From positions 1 through 64,000 of the forward strand of contig CAKMWI010000008.1 in assembly GCA_928722015.1 (NCBI GenBank): 64,000 bases of DNA, written 5' to 3'. The translations under genes and the position numbers were made by a program. Origin of the DNA: Candidatus Gastranaerophilales bacterium. GTDB lineage: Bacteria > Cyanobacteriota > Vampirovibrionia > Gastranaerophilales > Gastranaerophilaceae. Within the stretch, counting starts at the first letter, position 1, and every line of letters begins with the position of its first letter. The notes under the pieces are model-generated. The model was given only the letters and a program-made list of their open reading frames with translations, had not been told where the DNA came from and searched no databases. This document shows, piece by piece, positions 38,429 through 48,433 of this stretch.

Positions 38429-39240
38429 TTGTCCTCCTTTATAGTCTCTTCTGATTTGTCTGTCATTATATTTTGTACAATGTTATATAATCTGTTTAAT
38501 GCCCTTTTCAAAATTCTGGAAACCTGTGTTGCTGAAATGTTTAATTTTCGGGCTATATTTTTTCTTGACTCTCCGTCTATATAATACATGTATATTGCAG
38601 TTTTATCTGGTTCAGGCAGTTTATTTAATGCATATTCTATCATTTTTTTATTAGCATAAGTTTCTTCAAAATTCTCGTCATCTTCTGATTGAATCCTGTC
38701 CATTAATGTTTCTGTACCGTCTACCGAATAAATGTTTTGGTCTAAAGAAATCATATTTTTAATGAGTTCAATGTTCATAATATCTTCAACTTTATCGGGT
38801 GGAAGATTAACATATCTTGCAACTTCTTCAACTGATGGAATTTTTGTATTATTTTCAGACAGAGCTTCAATTGCTTCTTTTACTTTTGATAGATTTGTAA
38901 TTGTTTCTCTCGGTGTTTTAACAATACTTGCTTTATCTCTTAAATAATGGAGTATTTTGCCTTTTATAACCTTGCTTACGTATGTTTTAAAGCTGCCTCT
39001 GGCTCCTGTTTCATAAGTTTCTATAGCTTTTAAAACGCCTACAGCTCCGACTTGTATTAAATCGTCTTTTGAAATTGTACTTGGAATTGGGTACATACCT
39101 AGAACAATTTTTTTTACAAGTTTTAGGGACTCTTCAATTAAACTAAGGTATACGACATGTTTTTTCTTTAAGTCGTGTTCTTTTTTATATTCAATGATAA
39201 GTTCTTCAAGTTTTTCTAAATCTGAAATTTTAGTTTCCAC
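38425..39240 (-). CDS. Alternative sigma-70-family factor (group 3)
   Basis: 271 residues. Contains regions 2 (DDLIQVGAVGVLKAIETYET and FKTYVSKVIKGKILHYLRDK), 3 (KIPSVEEVARYVNLPPDKVE) and 4 (LPEPDKTAIYMYYIDGESRKN and SATQVSRILKRALNRLY helix-turn-helix), but no region 1.1, so it is a SigB/SigF/FliA-like factor, possibly equivalent to cyanobacterial SigF which controls pilus genes (inference). It begins with GTG at 39240; GGAG lies about 10 bases upstream. It is coupled to pilD by a 4-base overlap. No anti-sigma factor gene is seen next to it. Divergent from gatC. Confidence 0.92.
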   Translation of the reverse strand: METKISDLEKLEELIIEYKKEHDLKKKHVVYLSLIEESLKLVKKIVLGMYPIPSTISKDDLIQVGAVGVLKAIETYETGARGSFKTYVSKVIKGKILHYLRDKASIVKTPRETITNLSKVKEAIEALSENNTKIPSVEEVARYVNLPPDKVEDIMNIELIKNMISLDQNIYSVDGTETLMDRIQSEDDENFEETYANKKMIEYALNKLPEPDKTAIYMYYIDGESRKNIARKLNISATQVSRILKRALNRLYNIVQNIMTDKSEETIKEDK

Positions 39241-39380
39241 TAACTTTTACTCCATATTAATCATTATTTTATCATAGATTTTGGATTTAATCTAAATTTT
39301 AAATTTCGTTAATAAATAATGGTTTTGGAATATTTTCATGTTATTATCAGCATATAGATTATTTTAAATAGGAGCAAATC

Positions 39381-39662
39381 ATGATTACGGTTAAAGATGT
39401 AGAACATGTTGCTAAATTAGCAAGATTAGAGTTAACAGAAGAAGAGAAAGTTTTATATACAAAGCAGCTTGGTGATGTGTTAAAATATGTGGATCAAATG
39501 AATGAAGTTGATACCACAAATGTGAAACCAATGACTCAAGTTATTGATTTTGTTAACGTTATGAGAGAAGATGTGCCTTGTCAGGAAATTTCAAAAGAAG
39601 CTTTGATGTCAAATGCTCCTGAAGAGGAAAACGGATTTTTTAAAGTTCCAAAAATCGGCTAA
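39381..39662 (+). CDS. gatC: Asp-tRNA(Asn)/Glu-tRNA(Gln) amidotransferase subunit C
   Basis: 93 residues. Small stabilising subunit of GatCAB, which converts Glu-tRNA(Gln) to Gln-tRNA(Gln). The family sequence KDVEHVAKLARLELTEEE and the C-terminal NVMREDVP and EEENGFFKVPKI are intact. AGGAG precedes the ATG. It stands alone here; gatA and gatB are elsewhere, and the next gene is pyrG after a 117-base gap. Confidence 0.96.
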   Translation: MITVKDVEHVAKLARLELTEEEKVLYTKQLGDVLKYVDQMNEVDTTNVKPMTQVIDFVNVMREDVPCQEISKEALMSNAPEEENGFFKVPKIG

Positions 39663-39779
39663 TATCAATATCTTTTTAGAATACATTGTTTGTACAACTT
39701 GGTTTATTAGTATAATTATTGGAATTAAGTGGTTTTATAAACCCGGATATTTAATAGAAAAAATTTAGGGGTAAAAGTT

Positions 39780-41384
39780 ATGACAAAATATATATTTGTT
39801 ACCGGCGGGGTTGTTAGTTCTCTGGGGAAAGGTATAATTGCTGCTTCTTTAGGTCGTTTATTCAGAGCTAGAGAATATTCTGTTATTATTCAGAAATTTG
39901 ATCCATATATTAATATTGATCCTGGTACAATGAGTCCGTTTCAACATGGTGAGGTTTTTGTAACTGATGATGGGGCAGAAACAGATTTGGATTTGGGACA
40001 TTATGAACGATTTACCGATACTAGTTTCGGGCAAGTTAATAATGTTACATCAGGTAGAATTTATCAGGAAGTAATAAATAAAGAGAGGCGTGGAGATTAT
40101 TTAGGTGCAACTGTTCAGGTAATTCCGCATATAACTAATGAAATTAAAACAAAAATAGTTGCAGCAACAAAACAGTTTAAGCCGGATTTTCACATTATAG
40201 AAATAGGCGGAACTATTGGTGATATCGAAAGTTTACCATTTATTGAAGCTATAAGGCAATTTAAATCAGAAATTGGTATTGGAAATGCTATTTCTGTTCA
40301 TTGTACATTGTTGCCATATCTTTCTACTTCTGGCGAATTAAAAACAAAGCCATCTCAACATAGTGTAAATGTTTTGAGAAGTTACGGTATACAACCTGAA
40401 CTTTTAGTTTGTAGGACTTCAAAGCCTATCCCAAAAACAGAGAGAGAAAAATTAGCACTGTTTTGCTCTGTTCCGAAAGATGCAGTTATAGAATGCAGAG
40501 ATATGAAAACTATTTATGAGGTTCCTTTAGCTTTGGAAGCGCAGGGAATGTGTTCTGTTGTACTTAAAATGCTGGGAATGGAGGAAAGAGAACCTGATTT
40601 AAATTCTTGGGTAGAATTAGTTAATAAAATAAAAAATCCTAAAACAACATTGAAAGTTGCTATCGCAGGTAAATATACAAAATTGTCCGATGCGTATATT
40701 TCTGTAGTAGAATCGTTGAAACATGCAGGCTATGCTGACTCTTCTGCAATAGACATAAAATGGATAAATTCTGAGGAATGTGTTGATTATACAAATTGCA
40801 AAAAGTTGTTAGCTGATGTTGATGCTGTTGTTGTACCTGGAGGATTCGGAGTTCGAGGCATCGAGGGAAAACTAAATGTCATTAGATATGCAAGAGAGAA
40901 TAACTTGCCATTTTTAGGATTATGTCTGGGGATGCAGTGTGCTGTTATTGAGTATGCAAGAAATGTTGTGGGTTTAAAAGGTGCTAATTCTAAAGAGTTT
41001 GATGAAAATCCTGCATATCCTGTTATTGATATTATGCTTGAACAGAAAAATGTTAAAGGATACGGTGGAACGATGCGATTAGGCGCCTATGAGTGTCATT
41101 TAAAAGAAGGCTCTGTCGCGGCAAAAGCTTATGGTTCAGAGGTTATATCTGAAAGGCATAGGCACAGATATGAAGTTAATAATGAATATATTGAAAAAAT
41201 GACAAAGGCAGGTTTGGTATTTTCCGGTATGTCTCCTGATGGGATGTTAGCTGAAGTTATAGAACTGCCAAAACTGGATTGGTTTGTGGCCTGTCAATTT
41301 CATCCGGAATTTAAATCCCGTCCGGACAAACCTCATCCGTTATTTAAGGGATTAATAGATGCTGCATTAAAGCATAAAAGTTAA
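39780..41384 (+). CDS. pyrG: CTP synthase
   Basis: 534 residues. Converts UTP, ATP and glutamine to CTP. Synthase domain: P-loop FVTGGVVSSLGKGI (residues 6-19) and the nucleotide site KFDPYINIDPGTMSPFQHGE. Glutaminase domain: GGFGVRG oxyanion strand, nucleophile Cys in FLGLCLGMQ, and the His-Glu pair in ACQFHPEFKS. All catalytic residues are present and the length is standard. GGGG precedes the ATG. Confidence 0.98.
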   Translation: MTKYIFVTGGVVSSLGKGIIAASLGRLFRAREYSVIIQKFDPYINIDPGTMSPFQHGEVFVTDDGAETDLDLGHYERFTDTSFGQVNNVTSGRIYQEVINKERRGDYLGATVQVIPHITNEIKTKIVAATKQFKPDFHIIEIGGTIGDIESLPFIEAIRQFKSEIGIGNAISVHCTLLPYLSTSGELKTKPSQHSVNVLRSYGIQPELLVCRTSKPIPKTEREKLALFCSVPKDAVIECRDMKTIYEVPLALEAQGMCSVVLKMLGMEEREPDLNSWVELVNKIKNPKTTLKVAIAGKYTKLSDAYISVVESLKHAGYADSSAIDIKWINSEECVDYTNCKKLLADVDAVVVPGGFGVRGIEGKLNVIRYARENNLPFLGLCLGMQCAVIEYARNVVGLKGANSKEFDENPAYPVIDIMLEQKNVKGYGGTMRLGAYECHLKEGSVAAKAYGSEVISERHRHRYEVNNEYIEKMTKAGLVFSGMSPDGMLAEVIELPKLDWFVACQFHPEFKSRPDKPHPLFKGLIDAALKHKS

Positions 41385-41506
41385 ATAATTGTTTTTAGTT
41401 TTAACTTATTAGAGAAAATTTTATTGCCTTTTTTGCTTGACGCAGAGCTTTGTTCCGTGTATTTTTGTTATACATTAGTTAGATAATAATCAGGGAGAGA
41501 TATTTG

Positions 41507-42868
41507 ATGGATAATAATTTGGGGTTGAAGAAGTTTTCAACAGTTAACTTTCTTAATTTTGCACTGGGCTTTTTGGGATTGCAATTTGCTTGGCAAATGA
41601 GGATTATTTTGTCAGCCCCTGTTACTGAAAATCTTGGCGCAGATGCCTTTTTGTACGGGCTTATATGGTTAGCCGGCCCTTTTACGGGGATGGTGGTTCA
41701 ACCATTAATAGGTGCATTGTCTGATAATACCAAATCCCGTTTTGGTCGTAGGAGACCGTATCTTTTAAGTGGTGCTTTAATTGCATCGATAGCGCTGTGG
41801 TTGTTTCCTAATTCAGGTGATATTGCAAATCTTTTTGGTTGGAATACTTTGTATCCAAAGGCAGGTTTGTTATTTGCTGCAGTTATGATATGGATAATTG
41901 ATGCTTGTATTAATATTGCTCAAGGTCCTTATAGAGCTTTAATTCCTGATGTTGTTCCTGCAGAACAGCATTCTGTTGCTAATTCATATATAAGTTTAGC
42001 AATTGGTTTAGGATCTGTTGTTGCTGCAGCTACAGCCCCTGTTTTAAAACTTGTTTTTCATTATCAAATGTCAATTACCGCACAATTTATTATGGCAGCT
42101 CTAGCTTTTACATTGGCTATGACTTGGACTTGTTTTACTATTCAGGAAAAGAGTACGCTTGATGGAGTTTTAACAAAGGAAAGTTCGGAAAAAATAGGCT
42201 TTTGGCGTTCTATGAAAGAATTTTTTGCTTTATCTCCGGAAGTTTCTAAAATTTGTATTATGCAATTCTTTACTTGGATTGGTATGATGTGTTTAATGAT
42301 ATTTTTTACAAATTTTGCAATTCATACGGTTTATGGTGTTCCGGATTTGACAAAACTATCTTTAGATGTGCAAAAATCCTTTACTGCGATTCAAATATCA
42401 GCAACAAATTATTCATCTATTTGTTTTGCAATCTTTAATTTGGTATGTTTTTTGATAGCTATTCCTATAGGAATTTTGGCTGGAAAATTTGGAAATAAAA
42501 AAGTTCACATAGTGTCTCTGGTTTCTATGGTTGTGGCTTATCTTATTATGGGAATTTTTAAAACATCTCCTTTAATTGTTGCTTTTGGTATGGCTTTATC
42601 TGGTATAGGTTGGGCAAGTGTTTGTGCATTACCTTTTGCAATGCTTTCAAGATATATTAAGCCTGGTACAGAAGGTTCTGTTATGGGGTTATTTAATATA
42701 TTCATAGCTGGTCCTCAAGTTTTTGTTTGTACACTTGTAGCATGGATTATTAATAAATCAGTTGTTGAAGTCGGTGGTTATATGAATAATCATTATGAAT
42801 ATTCATTCTTTATTGGCGCTTTATGTTTACTGGTTGCAGCTATATTAACAAAACTAATTAAAGAATAA
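41507..42868 (+). CDS. MFS sugar transporter (SLC45/sucrose-porter-like)
   Basis: 453 residues from the ATG at 41507, which has AGGGAGAG upstream; an adjacent in-frame TTG is less likely. Twelve hydrophobic segments. The loop between helices 2 and 3 carries PLIGALSDNTKSRFGRRRP, the signature of proton-coupled disaccharide porters related to SLC45 and plant SUC proteins. The second half repeats a weaker version, AGKFGNKK. Substrate is likely a glucoside such as maltose or sucrose (inference), consistent with the glucan-handling enzymes at 4404 and 16744. Convergent with recF. Confidence 0.87.
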   Translation: MDNNLGLKKFSTVNFLNFALGFLGLQFAWQMRIILSAPVTENLGADAFLYGLIWLAGPFTGMVVQPLIGALSDNTKSRFGRRRPYLLSGALIASIALWLFPNSGDIANLFGWNTLYPKAGLLFAAVMIWIIDACINIAQGPYRALIPDVVPAEQHSVANSYISLAIGLGSVVAAATAPVLKLVFHYQMSITAQFIMAALAFTLAMTWTCFTIQEKSTLDGVLTKESSEKIGFWRSMKEFFALSPEVSKICIMQFFTWIGMMCLMIFFTNFAIHTVYGVPDLTKLSLDVQKSFTAIQISATNYSSICFAIFNLVCFLIAIPIGILAGKFGNKKVHIVSLVSMVVAYLIMGIFKTSPLIVAFGMALSGIGWASVCALPFAMLSRYIKPGTEGSVMGLFNIFIAGPQVFVCTLVAWIINKSVVEVGGYMNNHYEYSFFIGALCLLVAAILTKLIKE

Positions 42869-42878
42869 AATGTACGAA

Positions 42879-43994
42879 TCAGTTTTGTAGTGTCCCATTT
42901 TCTATTTTGTATATTTCAACATCTTTTAAAAACTCATCTTCGAATAATATTGTATCCACAGATGTAATTATTGTTTGAGTATTTAAGTTGATGGATTTTA
43001 AAAGGTAATTTTGTCTTATGTCATCAAGTTCTGCTAAAACATCATCCAGCAATAAAATAGGTTCATCACCTGTTTTATCAGTTATAATATCTAATTCTGA
43101 TAATTTAAGAGCCAGAACAATTGTTCTTTGTTGGCCTTGAGAGGCAAATTTTGTTGCTTCCTGATTGTTTATGTAAAATATAATATCGTCGCGATGTGGA
43201 CCAATACAGGATTGACATCTGCGTATTTCTTCATTTTTTCTTTCGTCTAATGCTTCTAGGAATGCATATTGTATGCTTTCTATATCCTCAATTTCATTAT
43301 TGGTGCCTAAAAAATTAGAATCGTATTTGATTGACAGAGATTCTGTTTCACTGATAGTTTTATGTTTTTCTTTTGCTAATTTTTCAATTTCTCTTAGAAA
43401 TTTTTTTCGAATATAGATAATATTACTACCGGTAACAGATAATTGTTCATTAAATACTTCTAGCAGTGATTCATTAAAATTTCCTGTTTTTGCACATTCT
43501 TTAAGAAAATTATTTTTTTGTATTCTAATTTTATCATATTTTGATAATCTGTCATCATAGGCAGGATAAACCTGAGATATTGCTCTGTCAAGCCAATCCC
43601 TCCTATCTTGCGGGGCTCCGCGCAAAAGTAAAAGATCTGAAGTTGAAAATAGTACGGTTTTCAAAACTGATTTAAAATCTTTAATTGTAGATTTTAGATT
43701 GTTAACTTTTAATTCTCTTTTTTTCTCAGAGTTGTATGAATACATAATATTTATATCTGTTTCAGATTTAATAATATCAGCTTCTATTTTTAAGTTTTCG
43801 CTTGTAAAATTGATAAGTTCTTGTAAGTTTGATGTTCTTGGGGATTTTAGGGTTGAGAGAAAGTAAATACTTTCAAGTATATTTGTTTTTCCTTGAGCAT
43901 TTTTTCCGATTATAAGTACTTTAGATTTATTGAATTGTAATTCTAAAGATTTACAGTTTCTGTAATTTGTGAGTTTTAGGCTGTTGAGTTTCAT
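42879..43994 (-). CDS. recF: DNA replication and repair protein RecF
   Basis: 371 residues. SMC-like ATPase that loads RecA on gapped DNA with RecO and RecR (recR is at 56160). Walker A LIIGKNAQGKTNILE (near residue 30), the hinge region with paired helices, signature FASQGQQRTIVLALKLSE, and Walker B ILLLDDVLAELDD. Intact and full length. TATAAT on the minus strand (44001-44006) ends 6 bases before the ATG, with no ribosome site: probable leaderless transcript. It is not next to dnaN or gyrB as in many bacteria. Confidence 0.96.
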   Translation of the reverse strand: MKLNSLKLTNYRNCKSLELQFNKSKVLIIGKNAQGKTNILESIYFLSTLKSPRTSNLQELINFTSENLKIEADIIKSETDINIMYSYNSEKKRELKVNNLKSTIKDFKSVLKTVLFSTSDLLLLRGAPQDRRDWLDRAISQVYPAYDDRLSKYDKIRIQKNNFLKECAKTGNFNESLLEVFNEQLSVTGSNIIYIRKKFLREIEKLAKEKHKTISETESLSIKYDSNFLGTNNEIEDIESIQYAFLEALDERKNEEIRRCQSCIGPHRDDIIFYINNQEATKFASQGQQRTIVLALKLSELDIITDKTGDEPILLLDDVLAELDDIRQNYLLKSINLNTQTIITSVDTILFEDEFLKDVEIYKIENGTLQN

Positions 43995-44102
43995 ATTTTA
44001 ATTATACTTCAAATATAGGATTTTTATTGAAATATAGACTTGAATAGAAATTTAGTGTATAATAAAACTATCGTAGATGTATTTTTATGAAGGATTGGTT
44101 GG

Positions 44103-44354
44103 ATGTTACCAGTAATATCAGAAGAGATAGCAAATACTGCTTTTAGTGAAATATTTGAGGATATGCCTGCTTGGCGTAAAAAAATGATTCATTATATAAA
44201 GGATGAAAATCCGGAGATAAATACTGCGATTATTGAAGCTGCTAATAAAACAGATTTGGATCCCAAAGCTGTAGCATTAGGTGCGTATATGACCTATTTG
44301 TTAATTGAAATGGCTTCAAAAGAAAATGATGCAATTATGAATTATACAGAATAA
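44103..44354 (+). CDS. Small conserved-looking protein upstream of pilT
   Basis: 83 residues, acidic and wholly helical, no membrane segment. Sequence contains FEDMPAWRKKMIHYIKDEN and DPKAVALGAYMTYLLIEMA. No family recognised. It has an AAGGA site, and the pilT start is 17 bases downstream on the same strand, so a link to pilus retraction or to the membrane protein at 45477 is possible. Confidence 0.65.
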   Translation: MLPVISEEIANTAFSEIFEDMPAWRKKMIHYIKDENPEINTAIIEAANKTDLDPKAVALGAYMTYLLIEMASKENDAIMNYTE

Positions 44355-44371
44355 AATGGGTGGTTTTGATT

Positions 44372-45438
44372 ATGATTATTGAAGATTTATTAAAAGAGTT
44401 AGTAGAAAGAAAAGGTTCCGACTTGCATATTTCAAATGCATTGCCTCCGGTAGCACGTATTGATGGTAACTTGTAAGATTAGATTATGACCCGTTAACAC
44501 CGGAAGGCGTTGAATCTTTGTTATTTCCAATGATGTCTAATGAACAGCGAAGACATTTAGAACAAGAATGGGAACTGGATTTTTCTTATGGTGTAGAAGG
44601 TATAGGCCGTTTCCGTGTGAACTTTTATAAAGATAAAGGTTGTTATGCAGCTGCATTCCGTACAATTGCTACTACGGCTCCTCAACTTGAAGAACTCGGT
44701 ATGCCACCTGTAGTTACAACAATTGCGGAAAAACCGCGTGGATTAGTTTTGGTTACAGGTCCTACTGGTTCAGGTAAATCTACTACACTTGCAGCTATGG
44801 TTGATTATATTAACAGAACAAGAGCTGAACATATTTTGACAATTGAGGACCCTGTCGAATTTGTTCATACATCAAAGGTTAGTATTATTCACCAGCGTGA
44901 ATTAGGTATGGATACTCGATCATTCGCAAATGCTTTGAAATCAGCACTCCGTGAAGACCCTGATATTATTCTGGTAGGTGAGATGCGTGATCACGAAACT
45001 ATTGCGTTAGCTTTGACAGCAGCAGAAACAGGCCACTTGGTATTTGGAACTCTGCACACATCTTCTGCTTCTCAAACAATTGACCGTATTATTGACGTTT
45101 TCCCTGAAGGACAACAACAACAAATTCGTGTACAGCTTGCTAACTCATTAGTTGCTGTATTTTCACAAACTCTTCTTCCAAAACGTCAGCCTGACGGTTC
45201 AAGAAAGGGGCGTGTAATGGCTCAGGAGATTATGGTTGTTACTCCTGCTATTGCTAACCTTATTCGCGAAGCTAAGGCTGCTCAAATTTATTCTACTATT
45301 CAAACAAGTTCTGGTTCTGGTATGCAAACACTTGAATCTGCTCTTGCAGAGTTGTTTAAAAAGGGATTGGTTACTATTGAGGATGCCCTTTCTAAATCTT
45401 CAAAACCTGCAGAATTAAAACGTTTGATACAAGGTTAG
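44372..45438 (+). CDS. pilT: Twitching-motility ATPase PilT, N-terminus frameshifted
   Basis: Retraction motor of type IV pili. From ATG 44372 the frame reads MIIEDLLKELVERKGSDLHI then breaks at about 44476 (DGNL, stop); one missing G (TTG-GTA read as TTG-TAA) restores DGNLVRLDYDPLTPEG and joins the long frame that ends at 45438. ATPase part: Walker A VTGPTGSGKSTTLAA, Asp box TIEDPVEFVH, Walker B IILVGEMRDHETI, His box GHLVFGTLHTSSA, and the C-terminal AIRNLIRE-like sequence PAIANLIREAKAAQI. The AIRNLIREGK/retraction motif favours PilT over PilB. About 356 residues when repaired. A true deletion would remove the hexamer-interface N-domain. Confidence 0.9.
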
Positions 45439-45476
45439 AATAGATTTAATTTAAAATAATTGAGGAGGTACCTTTT

Positions 45477-46241
45477 ATGGCGTCAATTGTTGATGCATTT
45501 AATGAGGCACTAAGTGAAGATTTATCATTTGTTAAAATAGCTATTTATGCTATTCCTGTGTATTTCTGTACTAAGTTTTTTCTTGTAGGACAGATGAGTC
45601 TATTCTATTTTTATGGTTTTTGGACAGGGATTTTATTGTTAGGTGTTTTAACGCATGGAATTCATAATGTCCGTATGAATAGGCGAGAAATCTTAACCTT
45701 AAATCCTATGGAGTTGTTAAAAACAACTTTAAAAACGGCTGCAGTTATGGTACCGCAGATTATTATTTGGGGATTTATTGGCAATTTTATTATTACTAAG
45801 GTCGCTATTCCTATAGATTTGCCACATGTTCCTTTAATCTATTCTATTATAGTCTGGTCAATTATTTTTTCTATACTTTTGACATCTTATATGTCTTTTG
45901 CTAAATATTTAAAAGTAGAACAGGCTTTTAACTACAAACTTATATTGGAAGCTTGTATTGATGTATTTATAAGTTTCTTATTTTTTATTCCTCAGTTACT
46001 AATTGCAAATGTTGTTTTAGTTGGACCTGTAGCTTATTTGTTTTATTTTTTTCAGCTCCCGTTTACTCATTGGGGATTTGTATTATATTGTTCTCTCGCT
46101 TTTATTGTAAATTTGTCTATTCTTGCAAATTATTTAGCACAGGCTTCTTATGAACATATCAAAGGTAGCAATGAAGAGTATGATGAGCATGTACAAATCA
46201 ATGTTATTGATGATGCTGCTGAAAGATTAAACGGAAAATAA
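45477..46241 (+). CDS. Polytopic membrane protein, unknown family
   Basis: 254 residues with about six hydrophobic helices (near 20-38, 42-60, 88-108, 120-145, 165-190, 196-222) and an acidic, cytoplasmic-looking C-terminus (EEYDEHVQINVIDDAAERL). It resembles in style the DUF4013-like protein at 48434, and a shared ancestry is possible but unproven. GAGGAGG gives a very strong ribosome site. It starts 38 bases after pilT, so the two may be co-transcribed. A bidirectional terminator follows. Confidence 0.68.
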   Translation: MASIVDAFNEALSEDLSFVKIAIYAIPVYFCTKFFLVGQMSLFYFYGFWTGILLLGVLTHGIHNVRMNRREILTLNPMELLKTTLKTAAVMVPQIIIWGFIGNFIITKVAIPIDLPHVPLIYSIIVWSIIFSILLTSYMSFAKYLKVEQAFNYKLILEACIDVFISFLFFIPQLLIANVVLVGPVAYLFYFFQLPFTHWGFVLYCSLAFIVNLSILANYLAQASYEHIKGSNEEYDEHVQINVIDDAAERLNGK

Positions 46242-46264
46242 GTTTAATATAATAGTATAACCTG

Positions 46265-46300
46265 AAAAGTACTGAGATATTAAAAATCAGTACTTTTTGT
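46265..46300 (+). terminator. Bidirectional intrinsic terminator
   Basis: AAAAGTACTGA pairs with TCAGTACTTTT across an 11-base loop, between the plus-strand membrane protein and the minus-strand uvrB. Confidence 0.85.
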
Positions 46301-48285
46301 TATTTCATCTCTCTTAATTTTTTAAGCTGATCACGGATTTGTGCTGCTCTTTCAAAGTCTAAAATTTTTGCTGCTTTATGCATATCTTTTTCAAGTTTGT
46401 CTATTAGTTTTGGTAAATCTTTTTTCTCAATTCCTAAATCAACCATTTCTTCTGCAACAATATCTTCTAAATCTCTATAACTAGCAACAAGGGATAGAAG
46501 ATTATTTTCTATTGGTTTTTTTATTGTTTGAGGGATAATTCCGTATTTTTTATTATGTTCTATTTGAATTTTTCTGCGGCGTTCGGTTTCTTTTATTGCT
46601 CTATCCATGGAATCTGTGATTTTATCTGCATACATAATGACTTCACCACAGGCATTTCTGGCAGCTCGTCCTATGGTTTGGATGAGACTTGTATCTGAAC
46701 GTAAAAATCCTTCTTTATCAGCGTCCATAATTGCGACAAGTGATACTTCAGGAATATCAAGTCCTTCTCTTAATAAATTTACTCCTATTAAAACGTCAAA
46801 TTCACCTAGCCTTAAATCTCTTAGAATTTCTACCCTTTCTATTGATTTGATTTCGCTATGCAGATATCGAACGCGAATGCCTTCTTGAATGAAAAAGTCT
46901 GTTAAGTCTTCTGCCATTCTCTTGGTAAGTGTCGTTATTAAAATTCTTTCGTCTTTTTCTGCTCGTTTTTTGATTTCATTTTTTAAATCTTGTATTTGTG
47001 TATCTATTGGTCTTACTGAAACTTTAGGGTCTAATAGTCCTGTTGGTCTAATAATTTGTTCTACAATTTGTTGTGATGTTTCTTTTTCGAATTCGGCTGG
47101 AGTTGCGGATATATATATTTTCTGTGCGACTTTTGCATAAAATTCTTCGTTTTTAAGAGGTCTGTTATCTTTTGCACATGGAAGTCTGAATCCGTAATCA
47201 ACAAGTACTTTTTTTCTAGCCGCATCACCATGGCTCATGCCTTTTATTTGAGGTAGTGTAACATGTGATTCATCAACTATCGTGATAAAATCTTTTGGAA
47301 AGTAATCTAGTAGTGTCGCTGGTGCAGAGCCCGGAGGTCTTCGTTCTATTATTCTTGAATAATTTTCAATTCCGGTACAGTAGCCCATCTCTTTAATCAT
47401 TTCCATATCATATTTTACTCTTTGTTCAAGTCTTTGAGCTTCAATAAGTTTATTCTCGTTGTTAAGCTCGATTAATCTTTGTTGGAGTTCTTGTCTGATA
47501 AGGTCTAGCGTTTCTTCTTCATTTTCATCATAGGAAATATAGTGGACAGCGGGATAAATAATAACAGAGTTCGGTGTTTCAAGTATTTCTCCCGATACAT
47601 TATCGATTTTTACAATTTTTTCAACTTCTTCCCCGAAAAAATATATTCTGGTTATAATTTTTTCGTATGCTGGCATTATTTCTACAATATCGCCTCTTGC
47701 ACGGAAAGTGGAACATTTTAGTTCCAAATCGTTTCGCTCATATCTGGTTTCAACCAAGTGTCTAAGCAAATCATCCCTATCAATTTCATCTCCAACTTTG
47801 ATTTCTATAGCCCCTTTGAAATAGTTTTCAGGGAGACCCAGTCCGTAAATACAGCTTACCGAAGCTATTACTATTACATCATTTCGTTCGTATAGACTTC
47901 GGGTTGTGTTATGTCTCAATCTGTCAATTTCTTCGTTTATGGAAGATGATTTCTCAATATATGTGTCTGTTCTTGGTATATATGCTTCCGGTTGATAGTA
48001 GTCATAGTATGAAATGAAGTATTCTACAGCATTTTCTGGAAATAGTTCTTTGAATTCATTATATAACTGAGCGGCAAGAGTTTTGTTGTGGGCAATTATT
48101 AGTGTTGGTTTCTGAATTTGTTCGATTACATTTGCAATTGTAAATGTTTTACCGGAACCGGTTATTCCAAGTAATGTTTGGGTATCATAACCTTTATTTA
48201 TTCCATCAACAAGTTGTTTTATTGCTTTTGGTTGATCTCCGGAAGGTTTATATTTAGAGCTAATTTTAAATTTTTTATGTTCCAT
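46300..48285 (-). CDS. uvrB: Excinuclease ABC subunit B
   Basis: 661 residues. Damage-verification helicase of nucleotide excision repair. Walker A LLGITGSGKTFTIANV (near residue 38), the DNA-clamping beta-hairpin region YYDYYQPEAYIP, DEAD-like TIVDESHVT, helicase motif V/VI VSLVAIMDADKEGFLRS and QTIGRAARN, and a C-terminal UVR coiled coil (HKAAKILDFERAAQIRDQLK) that binds UvrC. Complete. No ribosome site; TAAAAT on the minus strand (48293-48298) ends 7 bases before the ATG. Confidence 0.98.
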   Translation of the reverse strand: MEHKKFKISSKYKPSGDQPKAIKQLVDGINKGYDTQTLLGITGSGKTFTIANVIEQIQKPTLIIAHNKTLAAQLYNEFKELFPENAVEYFISYYDYYQPEAYIPRTDTYIEKSSSINEEIDRLRHNTTRSLYERNDVIVIASVSCIYGLGLPENYFKGAIEIKVGDEIDRDDLLRHLVETRYERNDLELKCSTFRARGDIVEIMPAYEKIITRIYFFGEEVEKIVKIDNVSGEILETPNSVIIYPAVHYISYDENEEETLDLIRQELQQRLIELNNENKLIEAQRLEQRVKYDMEMIKEMGYCTGIENYSRIIERRPPGSAPATLLDYFPKDFITIVDESHVTLPQIKGMSHGDAARKKVLVDYGFRLPCAKDNRPLKNEEFYAKVAQKIYISATPAEFEKETSQQIVEQIIRPTGLLDPKVSVRPIDTQIQDLKNEIKKRAEKDERILITTLTKRMAEDLTDFFIQEGIRVRYLHSEIKSIERVEILRDLRLGEFDVLIGVNLLREGLDIPEVSLVAIMDADKEGFLRSDTSLIQTIGRAARNACGEVIMYADKITDSMDRAIKETERRRKIQIEHNKKYGIIPQTIKKPIENNLLSLVASYRDLEDIVAEEMVDLGIEKKDLPKLIDKLEKDMHKAAKILDFERAAQIRDQLKKLREMK

Positions 48286-48433
48286 AATTTATATTTTATT
48301 ACAAAATTGTTTTTCTTGTAACTTTTTGTAAATCGGATTGCATATTGTATAAAGTTTTTTGTATTATTTCCGATAAAGTGAATATAAAGGTTGTGTACTG
48401 TTAAAATATTATTGTTTATAAGAAAGGTTGGTT

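Noticed and set aside
42950..42965. GTATCCACA, one base from a DnaA box
   Set aside because: It is a single near-match inside recF, without a cluster or an AT-rich unwinding region, so it does not mark an origin.
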